Of a stretch of 64,000 nt of DNA, positions 33,311-41,447 are shown in pieces. Positions within the stretch are counted from its first letter, which is position 1; every line of letters starts with the position of its first letter. The stretch is from a virus. Made by a program: the position numbers and the translations under genes. The notes beneath the pieces are model-generated. The model was not told where the DNA came from. It saw only the letters and a list, made by a program, of their open reading frames with translations, and searched no databases. Location: IMG/VR virus record IMGVR_UViG_3300017940_000554, positions 1 to 64,000 of that record; one strand, written 5' to 3'.

Positions 33311-33835
33311 TTATCGTTTTGCCAGATCGGCCAAGTTGGAAGAAACAACCCGGACAAACTCTTTTTCCGGCAATCCGTTTTCGCGGGCAATCTGTTCAGC
33401 CAGGCTTTCCAGCCGTCCCATTGCATAGCCCATCAAAGCCGCTGAAATCGGAGACTGATCCACACGCTTCTGCACCACCAGCGCCTTCGCAGTCGGTGCC
33501 GTCACTTCCGGTTTGGCTTTCACAGGATGATGTGACTTTTTCGCAGGAATTGGTTTTTCCACCTTCTTGTTTTCCACCTTCTTGTTTTCCACCTTCTTGT
33601 TGTGCTTCTGGTGATAAGCCAAGGTAGAAGGAGCAACCCCGGCAACGCCGTGTTTTGCGTGGCGATGTGCTCCCAAACCACGCTTGTCCCCAAAAGCCAC
33701 TTTCTTCCCCGCCTTCTGGCATTCAGGACAAACGAAACTTTCCGGTTTTGATTCCATCGTGTCTTCCTCGCCTCTTAAAGTCTCCAAACTGGTCGAACTG
33801 GACTCGTCGGGAGCTGCATTTTCATTAGGAATCAT
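33311..33835 (-). CDS. C2H2-like zinc-finger protein with KKVEN repeats, 174 aa
   Basis: ATG at 33835 lies seven bases after GGAGG. Residues ~33-63 read FVCPECQKAGKKVAFGDKRGLGAHRHAKHG, a C2H2-type finger. Next comes an 18-bp repeated segment giving NKKVENKKVENKKVEK. The C-terminal 60 residues are helical. Likely a DNA-binding protein or silencing-type regulator; no exact family identified. Confidence 0.6.
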   Translation of the reverse strand: MIPNENAAPDESSSTSLETLRGEEDTMESKPESFVCPECQKAGKKVAFGDKRGLGAHRHAKHGVAGVAPSTLAYHQKHNKKVENKKVENKKVEKPIPAKKSHHPVKAKPEVTAPTAKALVVQKRVDQSPISAALMGYAMGRLESLAEQIARENGLPEKEFVRVVSSNLADLAKR

Positions 33836-33901
33836 CTTAACGCCTCCACAAATCTTATGGATACTAAACACATGGAAAAAATTCAAAAGGTACTATTTGA
33901 A

Positions 33902-34288
33902 TCATTCCACCGCGCTCCACGGTTTCAGTCCGTACTTCTCCCACCGTGGGTCAAACCAACAGTTTTTTGGCGCACCAGCAAAGAACGGAGCAATCTGTTC
34001 GTCGATGAATCCTGCTAAACCGCAGCCCACACGCACAACTTTAAAATCCAACTCCGAATGAGCCCGCGCGTATTCCAGAAACAGATCCACGCTGACATGA
34101 ATATCCATCAGATGCCTTACTTTATACGGCGTTTCCTTGGTCGGAATGGCGTAAGCATCGCCTGTTCGGCCTTCACCCACGCCCCATTGCGCACCGTAAC
34201 TTTCTACTGCGATCCGCGCCGTACCCGCACCGTGAATGCCTTTGCAATTCGAGCCAAAAACGAAAATCCATTTACGAACTATACTCAT
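33902..34288 (-). CDS. Phage-type macrodomain-like protein, 128 aa
   Basis: The phrases FVFGSNCKGIHGAGTARIAV and YAIPTK match the phage-type A1S_2505-like macrodomain group, which resemble ADP-ribose-binding domains. KVVRVGCGLAGF is the second conserved loop. It may process ADP-ribosyl or NAD-derived signals, which would suit a counter-defence role; that is inference from family. Confidence 0.7.
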   Translation of the reverse strand: MSIVRKWIFVFGSNCKGIHGAGTARIAVESYGAQWGVGEGRTGDAYAIPTKETPYKVRHLMDIHVSVDLFLEYARAHSELDFKVVRVGCGLAGFIDEQIAPFFAGAPKNCWFDPRWEKYGLKPWSAVE

Positions 34289-34913
34289 CCTGGTTGCCGT
34301 CTTTCTGCGCTTCGATCTTCTTGAACGAAACCGACCACGCCCAAGCGTTCTCCTCCCAATCGGTCTGCTTCAAACCATCGGCAAGAACATCTTCCAAACG
34401 AATCGCCTGCAAACGTAGAATCTTGATCTTGGTGACTTTCAACCATAAGCGCGCTGCCCACCGCGGCATCGTGGTCGGCGTGCGCCACAAATTATCCGAA
34501 GCTCCCCGCCCACACTCTTCCGGTTCTTTGCCTGGAAAATCCGAATAGAAGATGATTCGTTCGCGCCAATAGGGTTGTAAATCTGGCGTCTTTTCCACGC
34601 GCCAGTCTAGTGGCATCCGGTAGTCTTCAAGCTCCATCGGATAGGGCTCTACCCGTGCCCACATCTGCCGTACCCACAACTGGTCTCCCGGAAGCCCATA
34701 AGGACAACGCCAGTTCTGGTTTTTATCTTTGGCATCGTACCAATTAAGACGCGCCATGGTGTCTTGTATCAAGGATTTCGTGTTTTCCGGTTGCGGATAA
34801 AGCAACCGATGGGTGTGCGTGATCGTTCCATTTTCAATGCCTTCAATGCTGCTGGAGGAAAAGCTGATCGGCCGACGGCTCGAAGGCTGGGCGATAGAAA
34901 CAAGGTTCTTCAT
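34272..34913 (-). CDS. ASCH/EVE-superfamily-like phage protein, 213 aa
   Basis: The core CPYGLPGDQLWVRQMWARVE is the hallmark of a phage family with an ASCH/PUA-like fold that may bind modified or structured RNA. RLQAIRLEDVLADGL adds a helical segment typical of the same group. The ends overlap both neighbours, consistent with an operon. No enzymatic residues are evident. Confidence 0.65.
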   Translation of the reverse strand: MKNLVSIAQPSSRRPISFSSSSIEGIENGTITHTHRLLYPQPENTKSLIQDTMARLNWYDAKDKNQNWRCPYGLPGDQLWVRQMWARVEPYPMELEDYRMPLDWRVEKTPDLQPYWRERIIFYSDFPGKEPEECGRGASDNLWRTPTTMPRWAARLWLKVTKIKILRLQAIRLEDVLADGLKQTDWEENAWAWSVSFKKIEAQKDGNQDEYSS

Positions 34914-35266
34914 ACATTCGTCTTTCCCACTGTGTGGACGTACACTTTCAGTTCTTTTTCCTGGGCAATCTTAATCATGTGTCGGGTTCCTGGGCTTTTC
35001 CCATTCCACAACGCAATCAAAGCGTCGGCGTAGTCCGCCATGCGCACATTCCGCTGATAGCCTGCGCTATGCCCGTCCTCTTGCCAGCGGGCGGGAAAGC
35101 TGACCACCGGAATCGAATGCTGCTCGGCCCACCAGCGCCCCATCTTGTCTACGCCTCGTGCTTCGCCACAAACGACTTCCGTGATTTCAAAACCGCACGC
35201 CCGAATCGCAGCATGAAGCTGTTGCATATCGGTAATGGATCGACTGCCGGCGATGATCGTTTTCAC
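34910..35266 (-). CDS. SLOG-domain (DUF2493/YspA-like) protein, 118 aa
   Basis: Begins MKTIIAGSRSITDMQQLHAAIRACG and contains VCGEARGVDKMGRWWAEQHSI and RNVRMADYADALIALWNGKSPGTRHMI. These are the DUF2493 signatures (Rossmann-like GSR and GxxxGxD loops) of SLOG proteins that sense nucleotide-derived ligands. With the macrodomain gene it forms a small nucleotide-signal cluster. Confidence 0.8.
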   Translation of the reverse strand: MKTIIAGSRSITDMQQLHAAIRACGFEITEVVCGEARGVDKMGRWWAEQHSIPVVSFPARWQEDGHSAGYQRNVRMADYADALIALWNGKSPGTRHMIKIAQEKELKVYVHTVGKTNV

Positions 35267-35844
35267 TCTTCGGCTCCCGCACTCAATCCGTCAGACGGTT
35301 TGGTCCAGTCTTCCGGCAATCGCATTTTGGCATACCATCGAAAACCCGAACGCATCCATCCTTCATAACTCACCTGATACCGGTAATGCTTGTTCGATAC
35401 ACACCACTCACCATACGGAGGGTTCATATCCTGCAACAACAAGTCATCAAAACCGGGAAGATTTTCCCGAGTAATCAATCTCCAGTCATAGTCTTTTGCA
35501 AACTCTGTCACCACCGCATTTTCGTTATGGAGTACAGCCTTGCAATGATCCGCAACTTCTGCCGCACGGCCTGCTGATCTTTTTCCGTTTTGATAATTTC
35601 CAAGAACTTCTACGGCACTTTTTAACAGCGTGCGCAACTTTTCCGCTTGTTGTGCAAGCCCCAGCCAAGACCACGAATCATTGCTCAATGGCCCACTTTG
35701 TAAAGCATCGGTCATCTCACTTAAAATCGTCTCTAAGTGCGTGCGCAGGGCATCTTTCTCGCTCACCTCTTGCTCTAGCTCTGCGATATACGCTTCAAGG
35801 AATGCCAGCCTTTGGCTACCACAACTATTTTCGGCTTCCTGCAT
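35263..35844 (-). CDS. Hypothetical coiled-coil protein, 193 aa
   Basis: Start at ATG 35844 (MQEAENSCGSQRLAFLEAYIAELEQEV). Residues ~10-70 form a coiled coil; the C-terminal half is a compact domain (YDWRLITRENLPGFDDLLLQDMNPPYGEWCVSNKHYRY). It overlaps the HTH gene and the SLOG gene. Unknown function. Confidence 0.55.
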   Translation of the reverse strand: MQEAENSCGSQRLAFLEAYIAELEQEVSEKDALRTHLETILSEMTDALQSGPLSNDSWSWLGLAQQAEKLRTLLKSAVEVLGNYQNGKRSAGRAAEVADHCKAVLHNENAVVTEFAKDYDWRLITRENLPGFDDLLLQDMNPPYGEWCVSNKHYRYQVSYEGWMRSGFRWYAKMRLPEDWTKPSDGLSAGAEE

Positions 35845-36082
35845 TTTTCTTCTCTTTCTCCAGTTCCTCGGAGTCCTCCACCAGCCCCCAGATCTCGTCC
35901 ACATGGATCTGCAAATAGCGAGCCAGCTTCAGCGCCGTATCCAAACTCGGCCTGCGACCATTTTCTATCTCCAGATAGCTCGACCGCGCAATGCCCGATT
36001 TCGCGCTGACTTGGGAAGCCTGAACTCCAGCCTCATGCCGCAATTCGCGCAAATCCATCAGGAGTTTCACATCCTCTTTCAT
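35825..36082 (-). CDS. XRE-family HTH regulator, 85 aa
   Basis: ATG at 36082 (MKEDVKLLMDLRELRHEAGVQ). The HTH is VQASQVSAKSGIARSSYLEIENGRRPSLDTALKLARYL, a standard Cro/CI-type fold. It is the first gene of the leftward accessory cluster and could regulate that cluster or the nearby array. An earlier in-frame start is possible but lacks a better ribosome site. Confidence 0.75.
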   Translation of the reverse strand: MKEDVKLLMDLRELRHEAGVQASQVSAKSGIARSSYLEIENGRRPSLDTALKLARYLQIHVDEIWGLVEDSEELEKEKKNAGSRK

Positions 36083-36271
36083 CGTCGTTCCTCTCGCCTC
36101 ATCGGCTTTTCTTCCAGCCAAACCGACCGTACAGCCTGCTGGTTTGGAAACCGTTTTTCATGCCCCCAATTTTTATTCCAATAACAGTATCCATTTTGAA
36201 CCAGAAAAACCACATAAAAAGTCATTGTATCCAGCTTTTTGTCCAATGCACGCAATTTTTTTACCCCCCCA

Positions 36272-36471
36272 CCTGCGGTGGGGCCAATGGGCTTCGCCTT
36301 GACTGGGCTATTGGTAGTGGCAATCGCTCGGAAAGTCCGCTGCATGCAATGCCCTGCGGTGGGGCCAAAGGGCTTCGCCTTGACTGGGCTATTGATCGTG
36401 GCAATGGCTGGGGAAGTTTGCTGCATGCAATGCCCTGCGGTGGGGCCAAAAGGCTTCGCCTTGACTGGGCG
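36272..36471. repeat. CRISPR-flanking 81-bp tandem element, 2.5 copies (array 3 side)
   Basis: Units begin at 36272, 36353 and 36434 with CCTGCGGTGGGGCCAA and contain GGGCTTCGCCTTGACTGGGC, closing with CTGCATGCAATGCC. The same unit appears once at 28545 next to array 1. Two of the units include a TTGACT that could be a -35, without a convincing -10. Could be a leader, a trailer or an integration target for the arrays. Confidence 0.75.
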
Positions 36472-36508
36472 AACGGGGGAAGATTTGTAAGACGTGGAAG
36501 AGTAGCAA

Positions 36509-37043
36509 GTTGCATCTGTCCGATGCACTCTACTTGCATCGCCACCGCTTCAGGATAAGAACGACACTGAGACGCTGCTGTTGCATCTCCCCGATGCACT
36601 TTACTTGCGTTGAAATGGCTAGATCGGTTGATTTACCAACATACAAGGGTTGCATCTACTCGATGCACTCTACTTCGTGACTACTGACGGACACCCTGTT
36701 TTGCGTGTGTGGTGCAAGGTTGCATCTGCACGATGCACTTTAAACCCGTTGCGATCCCAATAAAGGAATGGTTGAACTCCCCAATCCCAGTTGCATCTCC
36801 CCGATGCACTTTACCTGTGCTGAAACGGCTAGGCTAGCCGATTTACCAACACATACAAGGGTTGCATCTACGCGATGCACTTTACCTGCGTTGAGACCGT
36901 ATAGACCTGCAAGCTTCTGTTGGAGCCTTGTTGCGTTGCATCTGCCCGATGCACTTCAACTCCATGAAGACACACCTACGGCCTGCCAACGCTAGCCACC
37001 AACTGCGTTGCATCTCTCCGATGCACTTTAATTACGTGAGGTT
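36509..37043 (-). CRISPR. CRISPR array 3 (8 divergent repeats)
   Basis: Repeats start at 36509, 36580, 36649, 36719, 36790, 36861, 36935 and 37007. All keep the TGCATC/GATGCA hairpin, but the other half is diverged: ends GAAAT, GAGAC, GACTACT or GAAGAC-like replace GCTAC. Spacers are about 33-37 nt. Two repeat-spacer units look like copies of each other (see findings). The array looks old compared with the one beside the effector. Confidence 0.9.
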
Positions 37044-37340
37044 GGCTTTACTCTTGGCCAAGTGCGTCGGTCTTCACCTTCAGTGTTCCATCGCCAACTC
37101 CGGCACTTTCGATTCCAACACCGCGGAGGCAAAGCTTTGCTTTCGTCGTAGACCTTCTTGGCCTTACAAACATCGCACACCAGGATTTTGCCTTCGATGA
37201 TCACTCAACCAATGTAACTGATCAGCCTTTATCTGCCAAATATATAGGTACAGACGCCCTATTTATAGGGTACAATGTGCCTATTACGGCCGTTGCAAAT
37301 CTCTCTGCTTGGTGCAACGTTTTGGGAAAAGGAAATGTTG
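37044..37340 (+). promoter_or_regulatory. Upstream region of recombinase 2, operator-like palindrome over TACAAT
   Basis: About 300 bases between array 3 and recombinase 2 hold no gene. CCCTATTTATAGGG (37257-37270) is a perfect palindrome directly followed by TACAAT (37271-37276), a good -10. No clear -35 is seen. Binding to the palindrome should block the promoter. The sequence before that (37060-37200) shows no repeats. Confidence 0.5.
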
Positions 37341-37976
37341 ATGGAAAACGCTTCAGTCTATTTTCGCAAATCCCCTAGTCTCAACCCAAAGAAGGCAGAA
37401 GAACACCTTCAACAGATGAACGCTCTAATCACTCAAAATGGCTGGCATGCGTTTCGTGTTTATTGTGATACTGAACAGCTCAGTAAACCGCATCTTCCTG
37501 CCTACGAACAGATGCTCTCCGATGCCGCCAAGCATCGTTTTGATATTCTCGTTTTTTGGTCGTTGTCGGGATTATCCCAGCAAAACACGGCAAAAACCGT
37601 GTTATTGCTGCATCGGCTCTCTTCTTGGGGGGTTCGTTTTTGTTCCTATACTGAGCCGCACCTGAATACCTGCAACAATCTCAAAGACACTGTTACTTCT
37701 CTTCTTGCCACATTGGCTCAACAAAACAGTTTCTATATCAGCCACCGGACGCGTGCTGGCCTTGAAGATCAGCGTCAAACCAACAAACCTGGTTCCAAAG
37801 GCTATTTCGGCCCTGGACGCCCTGCGGTGGTCTTCGATGAAAAACTCGCGCTTTCTCTTCGCAGCCAGAAAAAAAAGATGTCGTATCAATCTATCGCTGA
37901 GAAATGCGGCGTTTCCAAAGCAACCATCTTTCGTTTTTTCAAATCTCTTGATGCAGAAGACCCAAAGAAAAAATAA
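37341..37976 (+). CDS. Degenerate serine recombinase-like protein, 211 aa
   Basis: ATG at 37341 lies seven bases after AAAAGG. The fold is that of a resolvase: VYFRKSPSLNPKKAEEHLQQMNALITQNGW, then DILVFWSLSGLSQQNTAKTV, and a C-terminal HTH (YQSIAEKCGVSKATIFRFFKSL). In active enzymes the second region reads LDR-x-x-R; here it is LSGLSQ, so the catalytic Asp and Args are missing. It is probably a DNA-binding relic or a regulator. It sits next to CRISPR array 3. Confidence 0.65.
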   Translation: MENASVYFRKSPSLNPKKAEEHLQQMNALITQNGWHAFRVYCDTEQLSKPHLPAYEQMLSDAAKHRFDILVFWSLSGLSQQNTAKTVLLLHRLSSWGVRFCSYTEPHLNTCNNLKDTVTSLLATLAQQNSFYISHRTRAGLEDQRQTNKPGSKGYFGPGRPAVVFDEKLALSLRSQKKKMSYQSIAEKCGVSKATIFRFFKSLDAEDPKKK

Positions 37977-37989
37977 GTGTCCATTCCCC

Positions 37990-38019
37990 GCGAAGGCGCT
38001 CATCGCGCCTTCGCTTTTT
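37990..38019 (+). terminator. Rho-independent terminator
   Basis: GCGAAGGCG and CGCCTTCGC form a nine-base stem with a seven-base loop, followed by TTTTT on the plus strand. It ends recombinase 2 transcription in front of the convergent gene at 38018. Confidence 0.8.
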
Positions 38020-38449
38020 ATGCCGACGTAATAGGGATGCGATCCACGGCATGATCCACTGCCGCAAGGCATTCTTCCACCATTTGACGATGGCCTTCTA
38101 ACGCGTCCTTCCGTGATCGGTAACGCTGTTGCTTGAATTTCTCAGCTTGAAGACGAGGATTGCGAGCTTTTAAATCTGCTGGAGCTTCCTCCTCGCAGCA
38201 AAGAAAAACCATCGTCTCCCACAAAATCGGTCGATAAGTTGAACTGTGGGCTACCGGCAAGTTGCTCATGTCAATTCCAAGAAAGATCGTCGACACCCGT
38301 CCCCAAGCAAACTCCGACAAAGCCACTTGTGTGTCTGCGGTGGAGTACCATTGCGCCCACGTCAAAATGTCTTGTTCCATTTGCGGATCGCCCTGTTCAT
38401 CCAAGACATAAGTCCCAACCCACATTTCGGGATCAATTTCTTCATCCAT
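38018..38449 (-). CDS. Hypothetical protein, 143 aa
   Basis: Starts MDEEIDPEMWVGTYVLDEQGDPQMEQDILTWAQW; acidic N-terminal half, a Tyr/Phe-rich middle (GRVSTIFLGIDMSNLPVAHSSTYRPILWETMVF) and a basic helical end. This pattern is seen in conserved phage proteins of unknown function. No motif recognised. Confidence 0.6.
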   Translation of the reverse strand: MDEEIDPEMWVGTYVLDEQGDPQMEQDILTWAQWYSTADTQVALSEFAWGRVSTIFLGIDMSNLPVAHSSTYRPILWETMVFLCCEEEAPADLKARNPRLQAEKFKQQRYRSRKDALEGHRQMVEECLAAVDHAVDRIPITSA

Positions 38450-38489
38450 TTGCCGTTCCTTTTTTTAAACTTGTGGAGTAAGGCGCCGT

Positions 38490-39785
38490 TTAACTTTCAA
38501 GCGCTCGATACACTCCGGAGCCTATTCGTTGCAGGGTTCCTTTCTGCACCATATAAGACAAATGCGCATAGAGGTTTTGTTTGGCGCTATCCCGTTTCAT
38601 CGCCGGCAATTCACAAATGATCTCTTGCACGCTCCAGTTGCGGCCAGGATGAGTCTTGAAAAATTCAACGACATCAACGCTGTGGCATACTGTTTTGTCG
38701 TCGGCTGACATTTTGTAGGATCGCCGCGATCCTCTCTTTTCTTTTTCTGGATGCTTTTTGTGCACAGCATTTGTCATCTGCTGCAAAATAGATTCAATCG
38801 GTGCACTCTGTTCCGCCACCAGCGCGCAGGCGGCAATCACTTCGTCCAACTGTTTCAAGCTATCTTTCTGTTGTTCCCCAAAATACTCTTCTTTATCCAG
38901 CCGTTCTTGTAAACCTGCAAGCTGTCCTCTCAGATCCTTTTGGCGTCTAATCGACTGCTCCAGCATAAAACCAACGTTGGTCTTTGCGGATCGCAATTTA
39001 TCCACCATCTGAGTCAGTTCCCCGCCAAACGGCGTGCTTTGGTCGAGCCAAGTAAGATTCGGAGGCAGTGAAATCGTCGGCGGAGCATCCTCGTAGATGA
39101 TTCCCTTTTTCTCTTCGGAGATGCTTTCAAGCGCAGGCATTTCCAAAAGAGTCGCAACAGGCTCTTCCACAACAAGCTCTTCTTCTGCAAGTTCCTCAAC
39201 TACAGCTTCCTCAACCGCAGTTTCCTCTACCGCAGTTTCCTCAACGACAGCTTCCGCAACTATAGCTTCCGCAACTATAGCTTCCGCAATGGCAATTTCT
39301 TCTTGGCGAACAACTTTTTCGGGTGCTTGGTTAATCACTTTCGGTGCAGCTGGTTTGTGAGAAGTATGGTCGGGCACCACAAAGACTTTCGGTGCAGGAG
39401 TCGGCACAGGTTCCGGAACAGAAATCGGTTCTAAAACAACTGCACTTTCAGACTCAAGAAGAACGGTTTTTATCTCTTCTGGCTGTGTTTCAAGGTTTGG
39501 TTCTTCAGAAGTAACAACCGGATAAACATGAACTGCAAATGGATTTTTTCTTTTCGGCGGTACTATATAACGCGGTCCAACCAGTGCCACATCTTTAAAA
39601 GGGTTTTGAGAAACGGAAGGAGCAATGAAGGCTGGGGCTGATTTCTTTTTCACTTCTTTCGCGGCTTTTTGTCGAGCCACTTTCCCTCCCCAAACCACAT
39701 GATTGTCGGATTCAACTTTGATCTCTGTGCTTACGCCAGAACTCAAAATCGTTTCCAATTTGTCTCTCATGGTCGTATTTCGCAT
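38490..39785 (-). CDS. Low-complexity acidic protein with C-terminal winged helix, 431 aa
   Basis: ATG at 39785 lies six bases after AGGAG. The central third is a repeated VEE/AEA tract (EAIVAEAIVAEAVVEETAVEE), encoded by short DNA repeats at about 39170-39290. A coiled coil follows (residues ~265-310), then a winged-helix-like C-terminus (VDVVEFFKTHPGRNWSVQEIICELPAMKRDSAKQNLYAHL). Probably a DNA-binding scaffold or regulator; function unknown. Confidence 0.55.
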   Translation of the reverse strand: MRNTTMRDKLETILSSGVSTEIKVESDNHVVWGGKVARQKAAKEVKKKSAPAFIAPSVSQNPFKDVALVGPRYIVPPKRKNPFAVHVYPVVTSEEPNLETQPEEIKTVLLESESAVVLEPISVPEPVPTPAPKVFVVPDHTSHKPAAPKVINQAPEKVVRQEEIAIAEAIVAEAIVAEAVVEETAVEETAVEEAVVEELAEEELVVEEPVATLLEMPALESISEEKKGIIYEDAPPTISLPPNLTWLDQSTPFGGELTQMVDKLRSAKTNVGFMLEQSIRRQKDLRGQLAGLQERLDKEEYFGEQQKDSLKQLDEVIAACALVAEQSAPIESILQQMTNAVHKKHPEKEKRGSRRSYKMSADDKTVCHSVDVVEFFKTHPGRNWSVQEIICELPAMKRDSAKQNLYAHLSYMVQKGTLQRIGSGVYRALES

Positions 39786-39922
39786 ATTGATCTCCTGTTG
39801 GTTCATCCCCAAAAAGGTTCAAAAAGGGTGAACGCCCATACTTTAAGAACAAAGCCGCCATTTGTCCACAAAAATTTTACGCGCATCTCTTTAGTCAACA
39901 ACCCTAAAGCAGAAGAGGAGAA

Positions 39923-39975
39923 CCAAAGACGAAGGAATCAACCGGACAAAATCCTGTCCCTTCCCCCGTCTTTGG
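39923..39975 (-). terminator. Weak nested hairpin after the 312-aa gene
   Basis: CCAAAGACG and CGTCTTTGG flank an inner GGACA-type stem. No T-run follows on the minus strand, so this is a low-confidence terminator. Confidence 0.3.
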
Positions 39976-39993
39976 CCCTTACTTCTTTGGTTC

Positions 39994-40932
39994 TTACATC
40001 ATAGCTTCAAACTTCGGTTCTGACCAGACTTCAACATAGGCCGCCGTTTCCGGGTCCAATTCACGCTCCAAGGTGCGCTCATGCGACACAAAATCCGTCA
40101 AAGGCTCCAGCGTCACAATCAAAAACGGATCTTGCGCCAATTGTTCCACGTAGAACATCGCTTCGGGCAGTTCGCGCTTGATTTCTACCGCCTTTTGCAA
40201 CACAAATTCCGGCACCTGCTCTGTGTATTCCTTTAAAGATGTAACCCGCCAGGTCGGGTCCACCAATTTGTCTGTTGTCCGGTAATGCTCCGCCATCTGC
40301 TTCTTATAAGCAAACACGCTCTTTTCTTCAAGAATGGTAATCTCCAGTTTCGCCAGCGCACACTTCAGCATTCCTGGTGTGTGCAGCTCTTTCGCCAGCG
40401 GCATATAGCCAAGCAGCATTTCGGCCTCGGTCGCTAGCTTCTTGCGCGGATCATTCAAGTCGATCGCTTCCACTTCCACCGGCACCCGCTTGAGCATCGT
40501 CCGTTCCGGTGCCTCCACGGGCGTAGGCGGCTCCTCTGCAGGTAACCCGGTCGTCTCGGGCCAATCCATCACAGTGCTGTGCGCTGGCTGCACCATAGAT
40601 GAACGCTGAATGCCTCCGTAACTCGGAGAATTGGGTAGGTAGTACCAGTAAGAATAATCAGACACAGCATGAGGATCTACCGCAGTGGCAGAAATGCTGT
40701 AAAACGGATTTGACTGCGCCTGCTCCTGCGTCCGATACATCTGCTCCAGCAGGCTCAGGTGGGCGGTCTCCATCGCGTCCTCGGTCCGCACTGTTGCCTG
40801 CGGCAGCAGCCGTTGAATCTCTTGCGTAGAAGGCGCTGTGATCAATCCGTTTCCGCCAGGGGTTGAAGGATTGGACGGATTCATAGTGCGATCCCGCACC
40901 GCCGATAATACATTGGCAAAATTAGGCATCAT
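39994..40932 (-). CDS. Hypothetical protein, 312 aa
   Basis: ATG at 40932 follows GGGAGAAG. N-terminal 110 residues are Pro/Ser-rich and disordered; the C-terminal 180 are helical (LATEAEMLLGYMPLAKELHTPGMLKCALAKLEI, then YTEQVPEFVLQKAVEIKRELPEAMFYVEQLAQDP). No enzymatic motif. Unknown. Confidence 0.6.
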   Translation of the reverse strand: MMPNFANVLSAVRDRTMNPSNPSTPGGNGLITAPSTQEIQRLLPQATVRTEDAMETAHLSLLEQMYRTQEQAQSNPFYSISATAVDPHAVSDYSYWYYLPNSPSYGGIQRSSMVQPAHSTVMDWPETTGLPAEEPPTPVEAPERTMLKRVPVEVEAIDLNDPRKKLATEAEMLLGYMPLAKELHTPGMLKCALAKLEITILEEKSVFAYKKQMAEHYRTTDKLVDPTWRVTSLKEYTEQVPEFVLQKAVEIKRELPEAMFYVEQLAQDPFLIVTLEPLTDFVSHERTLERELDPETAAYVEVWSEPKFEAMM

Positions 40933-40958
40933 CTTCTCCCTTCCTTTGAGGAACTTAT

Positions 40959-41192
40959 TTAACTCCCCGTCGACGAATTCGCCTTATCCGGGGGAACACC
41001 TTTTGGTTGAGGTTTTCTTACTACACGGATCGCGATCAGAGTGTCCGTCCATAACAACAGGAGCAGCCCTCCCAACCCCGTAAAGAAGCTGACGGTACTG
41101 CGATAGTTCATTGCCTCAAAAATCGCATCCACACAGAAGTAGTTGAAGGCTAGCAACGTCCCACATGCAACAATCAGCAGATATAGCTTCAT
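40959..41192 (-). CDS. Small membrane protein, 77 aa
   Basis: ATG at 41192 (MKLYLLIVACGTLLAFNYFCVDAIF). Two membrane helices (residues ~3-22 and ~38-58) flank a short loop, and the basic C-terminus is cytoplasmic. A holin-like or inner-membrane accessory is possible; the sequence does not decide. Confidence 0.5.
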   Translation of the reverse strand: MKLYLLIVACGTLLAFNYFCVDAIFEAMNYRSTVSFFTGLGGLLLLLWTDTLIAIRVVRKPQPKGVPPDKANSSTGS

Positions 41193-41200
41193 CCTCTCTG

Positions 41201-41440
41201 TCACCCTTCGTCCCTTTCTCCTGTCGCAGCTCCGCTCATGAACCGGTCCAGGAGTTTGTGTGCGCATACTTGCCCGCAAAGATGTTCGGTGCCTTCCTCG
41301 TCCAACATCTCTTCCCGCACTGCCCATTCCCAACTCTGCAAATGGAATCCGGCCTTGGTCTCCGTCAGCACAAACCAATGATTCGCATCTTTGCGTTCCG
41401 CTCCACACACGCTGCATACATACATCTTTTTGAGCGTCAT
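41201..41440 (-). CDS. Small zinc-binding protein, 79 aa
   Basis: ATG at 41440 (MTLKKMYVCSVCGAERKDANHW). CSVCGAERK and HLCGQVCAHK provide four Cys for one metal site, as in phage zinc-finger accessory proteins. It overlaps nothing and abuts the HNH gene. Unknown function. Confidence 0.55.
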   Translation of the reverse strand: MTLKKMYVCSVCGAERKDANHWFVLTETKAGFHLQSWEWAVREEMLDEEGTEHLCGQVCAHKLLDRFMSGAATGERDEG

Positions 41441-41447
41441 CGTAACC

